From Candidatus Gastranaerophilales bacterium (GTDB lineage Bacteria > Cyanobacteriota > Vampirovibrionia > Gastranaerophilales > Gastranaerophilaceae), in assembly GCA_944326495.1 (NCBI GenBank), contig CALVEE010000018.1, positions 1 to 10,432 on the forward strand: DNA of 10,432 nt, read 5' to 3'. This document shows positions 5,566-10,432 of this stretch, one piece after another (positions within the stretch are counted from its first letter, which is position 1; the number at the start of each line of letters is the position of its first letter). The notes beneath the pieces are model-generated. The model ran no database searches. It was not told the DNA's origin and saw only the letters and a program-made list of their open reading frames with translations. Position numbers and translations under genes: made by a program.

Positions 5566-7329
5566 ATGGAACAGACAATTAATGTTTTGGATAAAGTTAA
5601 TTCACCTGAGGATGTTAAGAAACTTGGTGTTTCAGAAATGTATAAACTTGCTGATGAAATCAGGCATTATATAATCAAGAAGGTTAATACAACAGGCGGG
5701 CATCTGGGGCCGAATTTGGGTATGGTAGAAGCGACAATTGCGCTTCATTACGTATTTAATTCACCTGCAGATAAGATTGTATTTGATGTTTCACATCAAT
5801 GTTATCCTCATAAATTTTTAACCGGCAGAAAAGAAGGTTTTACTAATCCGGAACAGTATCAGGCTTATACGGGCTATACAGCACCGGAAGAGAGCGAGCA
5901 TGACTGGTTTAAAGTCGGTCACACTTCGACATCAGTGAGCTTAGCCTGCGGACTTGCAAAAGCAAGAGATTTGAAGGGCGGTAATGAAAATGTTGTTGCA
6001 ATTATCGGCGACGGTTCTCTAAGCGGCGGCGAGGCTTATGAAGGGTTAAATAATGCGGCTGTTCTTGGAAGCAATATTATCATTATTGTGAATGATAATG
6101 AAATGTCTATCGCTGAAAACCACGGCGGTCTGTACAAAAATCTTAAACTCTTAAGAGATACAAATGGTGAAGCAGAGTGTAATTTTTTTAAATCATTGGG
6201 GTTTGATTACTATTATATAGAAGAAGGGCATAATATTGAAAAATTAATAGATTTATTTAATAAAACCAAAGATTTAAATCATCCTGTATTAATTCACATG
6301 CATACAATAAAAGGTAAAGGCCTTGATGCGGCAGAATTGGACAAAGAACATTATCACTGGATTTTGCCCGGAGAATTAGATGTAAATTATTCTCCGTCTC
6401 AAGGCGGTAATGATTATGGTTCATTAACTGCTTCTTATATAGAACAAAAATCTTTGGAGGATAATTCTATAATAGCTATTTCTCCTGCAACTCCCGGTGT
6501 AAGCGGCTTCTCTCCGGAATTTAGAAAGAAAGTCGGAATTCACTATACAGATGTAGGTATTGCAGAAGAGCATGCTGTAGCATTTGCTTCCGGTATTGCA
6601 AAAAACGGCGGTAAACCAATCTTGGCAATGATGAGTTCTTTTGTTCAAAGAACTTATGACCAGCTTTCACAGGATTTAGCGCTGAATAGTAATCCGGCAA
6701 CTCTGTTAATCTTCTGGGGCGGAATATCCGGAGCTGATGCAACGCATCTTACCTGTTTTGATATTCCTCTGATAAGTAATATTCCAAATATGGTCTATCT
6801 TGCTCCAACTTGCAGAGAAGAATACTTAAGAATGCTTGATTGGTCTGTTAATCAAAAAGATTATCCGGTTGCAATCAGGGTTCCGGCAGGAGATGCTAAT
6901 CCTGCCGGTCAAGAAGATAACACGGATTATTCAATCATTAATAAATATAAGCTGGAAGAAGCCGGTTCTAAGGCTGCAATCATAGGTCTGGGCTCTTTCC
7001 TCAATTTAGGCAGACAGGTTAAATCTGCTCTCAAAGAAAAATTAGGAATAGAAGCAACTCTTATTAATCCAAGATTTATTACCGGGCTGGACAGAGAAAT
7101 GCTTGAGTCTTTGAAAAATAACCATGATATCGTAATTACATTAGAAGATGGAATGCTTGACGGCGGCTTTGGAGAAAAGATTGCACGCTATTATGGTGCT
7201 TCTGATATGAAAGTGTTGAATTACGGAGCTAAAAAAGAATTTCCTGACAGAGTTCCGCTCCAAACACTATACGAAAGATACCGCCTGACTCCTGATTTGA
7301 TTGTTGAAGATGTCAAAGCTTGCCTTTAA
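5566..7329 (+). CDS. DXS-like thiamine diphosphate enzyme (divergent 1-deoxyxylulose-5-phosphate synthase homologue)
   Basis: This 587-aa protein has the DXS layout: an N-terminal TPP/Mg domain (GDGSLSGGEAYE... to NDNEMSIAEN), a pyrimidine-binding domain (DVGIAEEHAV) and a transketolase C-terminal domain. True DXS joins pyruvate and glyceraldehyde 3-phosphate for isoprenoid and thiamine synthesis. Judged by eye against the E. coli enzyme, H46 (H49), E334 (E370), the Tyr of QRTYDQ (Y392), R438 (R478) and the Asp and His of GADATH are kept. R99 is replaced by P107 and R420 by W384, with one residue lost in GADGQTH, and the flexible 183-238 region is cut by about 40 residues. Substrate choice may therefore differ. 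ATG 5566 is chosen because AAGGAG lies 5 bases upstream; the in-frame ATG 5551 contains that RBS. Single-gene unit with MerR-type promoter and terminator. Confidence 0.8.
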   Translation: MEQTINVLDKVNSPEDVKKLGVSEMYKLADEIRHYIIKKVNTTGGHLGPNLGMVEATIALHYVFNSPADKIVFDVSHQCYPHKFLTGRKEGFTNPEQYQAYTGYTAPEESEHDWFKVGHTSTSVSLACGLAKARDLKGGNENVVAIIGDGSLSGGEAYEGLNNAAVLGSNIIIIVNDNEMSIAENHGGLYKNLKLLRDTNGEAECNFFKSLGFDYYYIEEGHNIEKLIDLFNKTKDLNHPVLIHMHTIKGKGLDAAELDKEHYHWILPGELDVNYSPSQGGNDYGSLTASYIEQKSLEDNSIIAISPATPGVSGFSPEFRKKVGIHYTDVGIAEEHAVAFASGIAKNGGKPILAMMSSFVQRTYDQLSQDLALNSNPATLLIFWGGISGADATHLTCFDIPLISNIPNMVYLAPTCREEYLRMLDWSVNQKDYPVAIRVPAGDANPAGQEDNTDYSIINKYKLEEAGSKAAIIGLGSFLNLGRQVKSALKEKLGIEATLINPRFITGLDREMLESLKNNHDIVITLEDGMLDGGFGEKIARYYGASDMKVLNYGAKKEFPDRVPLQTLYERYRLTPDLIVEDVKACL

Positions 7330-7343
7330 AGGCAAGCTTTTTT
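7315..7343 (+). terminator. Rho-independent terminator overlapping the end of the DXS-like gene
   Basis: AAAGCTTGCC (7315-7324) pairs with GGCAAGCTTT (7331-7340) around TTTAAA, followed by six T (7338-7343). The left arm encodes the last residues (KAC) and the loop contains the stop codon, so coding and termination signals share sequence. Confidence 0.9.
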
Positions 7344-7400
7344 CGTTTGCAAAATTTCAAAGGTTCAACTAAAATTGTTATATTAAAAGGAGTCGTAATT

Positions 7401-7856
7401 TTGGTTGAGCATTATACAAAAAGTCTGCTCTATGAGCTGGAGCTTACATCACGCGTTTTGCACGAAGCAATGCTGTGTTATTTTAAACAGAAAAAATTCG
7501 CTCTTACCCCTGATGAATACATAATCCTTGACTGCCTTTACATGAATCCGGAAGTTATACAGATGGATTTAGCTAAAATGATTCTCAAAGGACGGGCTCA
7601 TACAGGAAAATTCCTTAAATCACTTGAAGATAAAGGTTATATCTCAAGAACTCCGGCACAGAGAGGGTCAAAAATCGTAATGAGGCTTGAAATTACAGAA
7701 AAAGGGCTTGAATTATATAATTTTATTTCTGCTGAAATCGAGGCTTATATAAAACATACAAGTATTATTAAAAAATCTAAAATTGACGAAACTATTAACC
7801 TCTTGAAGACAATCAGGGAGGATGCGATAAGCAGGTTTGATATAAAATTTGAATAA
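7401..7856 (+). CDS. MarR family transcriptional regulator
   Basis: This 151-aa protein has the MarR layout: N-terminal dimerisation helix, winged helix-turn-helix near residues 35-110 (LTPDEYIILDCLYMN, then VIQMDLAKMILKGRAHTGKFLKSLEDKGYI, wing SRTPAQRGSKIVMRLEITEKG) and a C-terminal dimerisation helix. Such proteins bind 16-20-bp palindromes as dimers and usually repress drug exporters until a small aromatic ligand binds. The start is TTG at 7401: AAAAGGAG (7385-7392) is 8 bases upstream, whereas extending the frame upstream leads only to a TTG at 7320 inside the preceding terminator. A TGTTATATT extended -10-like element at 7376-7384 lies very close to the RBS. The exporter gene follows after 72 bases carrying a palindrome, suggesting the local target. 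It may also repress itself; no second copy of that palindrome is seen upstream. Confidence 0.85.
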   Translation: MVEHYTKSLLYELELTSRVLHEAMLCYFKQKKFALTPDEYIILDCLYMNPEVIQMDLAKMILKGRAHTGKFLKSLEDKGYISRTPAQRGSKIVMRLEITEKGLELYNFISAEIEAYIKHTSIIKKSKIDETINLLKTIREDAISRFDIKFE

Positions 7857-7863
7857 AAAGTAC

Positions 7864-7913
7864 TTGTAATTTTTCCTGATGTGTGGTTAAATTTACATGT
7901 AGAAATTTCTACA
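7864..7913 (+). promoter_or_regulatory. Promoter and operator of the EmrB-like exporter
   Basis: TTGTAA (7864-7869), 17 bases, then TTAAAT (7887-7892) form a plausible promoter. The predicted start (about 7899) falls in the perfect 16-bp palindrome TGTAGAAATTTCTACA (7898-7913). Size and position fit a MarR-type operator, and a MarR gene ends 41 bases upstream of the palindrome's start. Confidence 0.6.
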
Positions 7914-7928
7914 CACGGGGAAAGAAAA

Positions 7929-9500
7929 ATGACAGATACTGCCGCAGTTCAATCAGAATGGAAGTTTAAGATAAATCCTTGGGTGACAATGATACCCTTG
8001 ATGCTTTCAATATTTATGTTTGCGTTAGATGAAACTATTTCAAACGTAGCACTTCCATATATGGCAGGAACTTTTTCCGTTAGTCATAATGAGTCTACCT
8101 GGATTATTACCAGCTATTTGGTAGCAAGCGGTATTGTAATCCCTACAGTTGATTTTTTTAGTAAACTGATGGGGCGGAAACAGTACTTTCTGCTTAGTAT
8201 AGTTATTTTTACGTTTGCATCATTGTTATGCGGTATTTCAAATTCTATGGCCATGATGCTGTTTTCAAGAATTCTTCAGGGCGCGGGGGGCGGCGGTATT
8301 CTGCCGGTTGTTCAGGCAATGATTTTTGAGATATTTCCTAAAGAAAAACTCCCCGCAGCAATGGCAGTTTTCGGACTCGGAGTTATTATGGCGCCGATTA
8401 TGGGGCCGGCTTTGGGCGGGTGGATTACTGAAAACTGGTCTTGGCCTTTTATATATTTCATTAATATTCCTTTCGGTATAATTGCACTCTATCTTGCAAA
8501 ACAGTACATTGAGGAGCCGCCGTATTCCAGAAAACAAAAACATGTTACTATGGATTATTCCGGCTTCTTTTTCCTTTTATTATGGCTTTTAACTTTACAA
8601 ATAGTTCTGGATAAGGGAAATGATGCCGATTGGTTTGGCGCTGCCTGGATTTGTAAATTGTTTACTGTGTCTATGATTTCGTTTTTTGTATTTGTATTTA
8701 TTCAGATTAAAAAAAGTAAAACAAATACAGGACTTATTGATTTAGCAATCTTAAAAAACCATAACTTTCTAATAGGCACCATGGGACAGATAATCTTAAT
8801 GGGCGTTATGATGGCATCAGCTTCTATTTTACCCTCAATGCTTCAATCTCTTTTAGGCTATACAGCATTTTTAAGCGGCCTGTCAATGGTTCCCCGCGGC
8901 GCAGGATGTTTAATTGCATCTGTTTTATGCGGAGTATTTGTTGCAAAAATCGGTATAAAAAAGATGACAATTATCGGGCTTCTAATTCTTACACTTGCAG
9001 GATTGATGTTTGGTGAGATTAATACATCTATCTCGCTTGCAAATATTGGAATTCCAAATTTTACATTCGGCCTCGGGATGGTAATGGCAATGGTTCCTTT
9101 ATCTAATATATCTTGTGCAACTCTTCCTAATGAAGCGCAGACAAATGCTGCCGGTGTTCAAAACCTCTTGAAAAATACCGGCGCTGCAATCGGGACTTCT
9201 ATCGCCACAACAATGATTACGAGATTTTCCCAAGCGCATCAGCATATGCTGATAAAATTTTTAACAGATACAAATCAGGTTTATTCAGAAAGAGTGCAGG
9301 CTATGGCTTCATCATTTATGACAACTGTGGATTGGGGTACAGCTGCTCATATGGCTCAGGCGCAAATTCATAGTATTTTAAGACAGCAGGCTACACTATG
9401 GGGATACGTTGAAACATTCAGATATTTTGCAGTTGCTGCGGTAATAATTATCCCGTTCGTTTTCTTCTTGAATGAGGGCAAACCTGCTAAAGAAAATTAA
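7929..9500 (+). CDS. emrB: EmrB/QacA-type MFS multidrug exporter (DHA2 family)
   Basis: This 523-aa inner-membrane protein has the length and many hydrophobic spans (about 14) of the DHA2 drug:proton antiporters. Markers are LDETISNVALP at 33-43 (the DHA2 form of motif D1, with D34 and E35), DFFSKLMGRKQYF in the first cytoplasmic loop (motif A form) and antiporter motif C, GLGVIMAPIMGPALGG, near 149-164, followed by WSWPFIYFINIPFG. EmrB works with the periplasmic adaptor EmrA and an outer-membrane channel in diderm bacteria; neither is seen here. ATG 7929 is chosen over an upstream in-frame GTG at 7881: it has GGGGA nearby (7917-7921), it starts a normal EmrB N terminus, and the extra 16 residues would come from the operator palindrome. 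Probably repressed by the adjacent MarR protein. The substrate is unknown. Confidence 0.88.
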   Translation: MTDTAAVQSEWKFKINPWVTMIPLMLSIFMFALDETISNVALPYMAGTFSVSHNESTWIITSYLVASGIVIPTVDFFSKLMGRKQYFLLSIVIFTFASLLCGISNSMAMMLFSRILQGAGGGGILPVVQAMIFEIFPKEKLPAAMAVFGLGVIMAPIMGPALGGWITENWSWPFIYFINIPFGIIALYLAKQYIEEPPYSRKQKHVTMDYSGFFFLLLWLLTLQIVLDKGNDADWFGAAWICKLFTVSMISFFVFVFIQIKKSKTNTGLIDLAILKNHNFLIGTMGQIILMGVMMASASILPSMLQSLLGYTAFLSGLSMVPRGAGCLIASVLCGVFVAKIGIKKMTIIGLLILTLAGLMFGEINTSISLANIGIPNFTFGLGMVMAMVPLSNISCATLPNEAQTNAAGVQNLLKNTGAAIGTSIATTMITRFSQAHQHMLIKFLTDTNQVYSERVQAMASSFMTTVDWGTAAHMAQAQIHSILRQQATLWGYVETFRYFAVAAVIIIPFVFFLNEGKPAKEN

Positions 9501-9519
9501 TAATCTGAATAATTTTTTT
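9493..9519 (+). terminator. Weak AT-only terminator-like hairpin after the exporter
   Basis: AAAATTA (9493-9499) can pair with TAATTTT (9510-9516) around a 10-nt loop, running into seven T (9513-9519). The stem has no GC pairs and includes the stop codon, so strength is doubtful. Confidence 0.3.
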
Positions 9520-9531
9520 ATAATTTATCTC

Positions 9532-9546
9532 TTATACGCGGTATAA
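9532..9546. repeat. Short inverted repeat TTATAC-GCG-GTATAA
   Basis: Perfect 6-bp arms flank GCG, midway between exporter and recombinase. It may be an operator or a recombinase accessory site; nothing else supports a role. Confidence 0.3.
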
Positions 9547-9574
9547 AAAATAATTATATCGTGTTTGGACTTTT

Positions 9575-9607
9575 ATATTTTATCAGCCATGTGGCTAGGT
9601 AAAATAT
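9575..9607 (+). promoter_or_regulatory. Long imperfect hairpin directly ahead of the recombinase RBS
   Basis: ATATTTTA (9575-9582) pairs with TAAAATAT (9600-9607), and AGCCA (9585-9589) with TGGCT (9592-9596), with a small internal loop of 2 and 3 bases between. The stem ends one base before the recombinase Shine-Dalgarno sequence (9609-9615). In RNA it could affect translation of the recombinase; in DNA it could bind a dimer. Control of recombinase level is a natural reading but is inferred. Confidence 0.45.
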
Positions 9608-9620
9608 GAAAGGAGATAAT

Positions 9621-10163
9621 ATGAATTTTGTTGAGCCGATAAGAAGTAAAGAAGATATTAAAAAAGTAGAACAATATCTTGCCCAAAAAAGTTTAAGAAA
9701 CCGCCTTATTTTTGTTTTCGGAATTAATACGGGACTCAGGGTTTCTGATATTTTGGGGCTTAATGTCTCGGATGTTTTGCATAAAACCCACGTAGAAATA
9801 AGAGAGCAGAAAACAAATAAGTATAAAAAATTTCCTTTGAATACGAAAATAACGGGTCTTTTAAAAACATATTTAGAAGATAAAGAATTGGATGAACCAT
9901 TGTTTATGGGTAAGAAAAACGGAAGATTGCACCGTTCGCAGGTTTACAGGTTTCTTAACGAGGCTTGCAGAGCCTGCGGTGTAAAAAGCCGGATAGGTAC
10001 GCACACGATGCGCAAAACTTTCGGTTATTTTTATTATAAACAATATAAAGATGTAGCCTTACTGCAAAGGATTTTGAACCATTCAAATCCTGCAGTGACC
10101 TTACGCTATATTGGAATCTCTCAAGATGAAATAGATAATTCTTACACAAACTTTGAACTCTAA
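9621..10163 (+). CDS. Small tyrosine recombinase, FimB/FimE-sized DNA invertase candidate
   Basis: This 180-aa protein consists almost only of a tyrosine-recombinase catalytic domain. All six catalytic positions are visible: R40 (TGLRVSDILGL), K64 (beta hairpin EQKTNKYKKF), H128 and R131 (HTMRKTFGYF), H154 (LNHSNPAVT) and nucleophile Y163 (TLRYIGIS). The N-terminal SAM-like core-binding domain of phage integrases (300-400 aa) is absent, as in FimB/FimE, which flip a promoter. It should cut and rejoin DNA through a 3'-phosphotyrosyl intermediate. ATG 9621 is chosen because AAAGGAG (9609-9615) lies five bases upstream; the in-frame ATG at 9606 spans the RBS. Inverted repeats begin 2 bases after its stop and enclose a promoter, making them its likely substrate. 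No transposon or phage genes are adjacent in the window. Confidence 0.88.
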   Translation: MNFVEPIRSKEDIKKVEQYLAQKSLRNRLIFVFGINTGLRVSDILGLNVSDVLHKTHVEIREQKTNKYKKFPLNTKITGLLKTYLEDKELDEPLFMGKKNGRLHRSQVYRFLNEACRACGVKSRIGTHTMRKTFGYFYYKQYKDVALLQRILNHSNPAVTLRYIGISQDEIDNSYTNFEL

Positions 10164-10165
10164 TG

Positions 10166-10184
10166 CACCATAATTTTCATTATG
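10166..10184 (+). repeat. Left inverted repeat (candidate recombination site)
   Basis: CACCATAATTTTCATTATG matches the reverse complement of 10312-10330 at 18 of 19 positions, with 16 exact in a row (10169-10184). The unit is itself quasi-palindromic: CCATAAT (10168-10174), TTTC, ATTATGG (10179-10185). Two facing arms around a short asymmetric centre is the form of a tyrosine-recombinase core site. Confidence 0.75.
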
Positions 10185-10311
10185 GACTAAAACCGACTCC
10201 AAGTAAACAATATCCTAAACAAAGGGATAAGTCAATGTATAACTAGTATTAAATTTTACAAAAATTTATTTAATAGGAGTCTCTAAAATCGGCGGTTTTC
10301 ATTTGATGCAT
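10185..10311. other. Candidate invertible promoter segment (inverton)
   Basis: These 127 bases lie between the exact 16-bp inverted repeats, directly after a small tyrosine recombinase gene and 42 bases before the next gene. Inside, the repeats continue imperfectly: AAAACCG (10189-10195) with CGGTTTT (10293-10299), and GACTCC (10195-10200) with GGAGTC (10276-10281). The segment holds a leftward promoter and no gene. This is the arrangement of the fim switch and other phase-variable promoters. The alternative is a small MITE-like relic beside an unrelated integrase. Confidence 0.6.
10207..10235 (-). promoter_or_regulatory. Promoter inside the candidate invertible segment, facing left
   Basis: On the minus strand, TTGACT (10235-10230) and TATTGT (10212-10207) are spaced exactly 17 bases; transcription would start near 10200 and run toward the recombinase's 3' end. 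Inversion about the repeat midpoint (10248) would move the start to about 10296, pointing at the gene at 10354. On the plus strand I see only a lone TATAAC at 10238-10243 with no -35. Confidence 0.5.
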
Positions 10312-10330
10312 CATAATGAAAATTATGATG
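10312..10330 (-). repeat. Right inverted repeat (candidate recombination site)
   Basis: This is the inverted partner of 10166-10184. It folds as a 9-bp stem, CATCATAAT (10309-10317) with ATTATGATG (10322-10330), capped by GAAA, a stable RNA tetraloop. It sits 12 bases ahead of the next gene's GGAG, so in RNA it would also form a leader hairpin. Confidence 0.75.
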
Positions 10331-10353
10331 AAAAAGAGTTACGGAGTAATAAA

Positions 10354-10432
10354 ATGGAAAGCGGCAGCATCATCAAAGAAAAAGGAGTTTTAGAGCAGAT
10401 AAAAGAATATTACCGCAAGAATGGTAATATTC
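10354..10432 (+). CDS. 5' end of an unidentified gene, candidate target of the promoter switch (partial)
   Basis: Twenty-six codons are visible before the window ends, starting MESGSIIKEK and continuing with a charged helix (VLEQIKEYYRKNGN). GGAG (10343-10346) lies seven bases ahead of the ATG. The helix resembles the first helix of some winged-helix regulators, but too little is present to assign a family. The frame is open upstream to 10243, and an in-frame ATG at 10306 would add 16 residues encoded partly by the right inverted repeat; its RBS is poor, so 10354 is preferred. No good promoter for it is seen in the current orientation. Confidence 0.6.
   Translation, partial: MESGSIIKEKGVLEQIKEYYRKNGNI

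Noticed and set aside
7320..7400. Longer MarR protein starting at TTG 7320
   Set aside because: It would start inside the terminator of the preceding gene and has no RBS; TTG 7401 has AAAAGGAG eight bases upstream.
7881..7928. Longer EmrB starting at GTG 7881
   Set aside because: The extra residues overlap the predicted -10 and operator palindrome and are not part of the EmrB family N terminus.
8280..8300. G-rich run GCGCGGGGGGCGGCGG
   Set aside because: It encodes the glycine string of a conserved EmrB segment (GAGGGG); no need to invoke a quadruplex.
8265..8543. Minus-strand frames inside the exporter, DXS-like, comF, phosphorylase and recombinase genes (224-559, 6424-6742, 8265-8543, 9955-10149) and opposite-strand or overlapping frames at 2429-2769
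   Set aside because: They lie inside genes with strong family matches, have no convincing RBS and encode low-complexity or Arg/Ser/Cys-rich nonsense typical of shadow frames.
9606..9620. Upstream in-frame ATG for the recombinase
   Set aside because: Same situation: the five extra codons are the RBS of the ATG at 9621.
9621..10163. Integron or phage integrase reading of the recombinase
   Set aside because: There is no attC array, no N-terminal core-binding domain and no phage gene, and the inverted repeats immediately downstream fit inversion better than integration.

Overview
The window is AT-rich DNA from a bacterium with strong AAGGAG-type ribosome binding sites. It is a compact chromosome-like region, and no rRNA, tRNA or CRISPR is visible. 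The low GC, the diderm-style EmrB exporter and the gene mix fit a gut-associated, probably anaerobic bacterium. Candidatus Gastranaerophilales (Vampirovibrionia) or a low-GC Firmicutes are the guesses, but nothing here fixes the taxon.

Layout. (1) 1-2200: the tail of an unidentified gene and its terminator, then comF (apparently leaderless) with a GlmS-like sugar-phosphate isomerase 24 bases behind it, then a convergent 80-aa gene of unknown function. (2) 2260-4600, minus strand: a short alpha-glucan phosphorylase-family protein in which serine stands where the PLP lysine should be, with a promoter and a hairpin at the predicted mRNA 5' end; upstream lies a small degenerate cupin. Each of the two genes ends in a strong hairpin. 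(3) 4760-5510: a tyrosine-rich repeat protein, a GC-rich REP-like element and a gene-free stretch. (4) 5510-7343: a DXS-like thiamine diphosphate enzyme behind a MerR-type promoter (palindrome inside a 19-bp spacer), closed by a terminator. (5) 7401-9500: a MarR regulator (TTG start) and an EmrB/DHA2 drug exporter, with a perfect 16-bp palindrome at the exporter's predicted transcription start. (6) 9575-10432: a small, complete tyrosine recombinase, then a pair of inverted repeats enclosing 127 bp with an outward-facing promoter, then the start of another gene.

The last region is the best candidate for an undescribed system. A FimB-sized recombinase sits directly beside what looks like its own invertible promoter segment (an inverton). 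In the orientation shown, the internal promoter points away from the downstream gene at 10354, so the state would be OFF; inversion would aim it at that gene. The other notable points are two enzymes that keep their fold motifs but lack key residues: the phosphorylase-like protein (PLP lysine) and the DXS-like protein (two phosphate-binding arginines).
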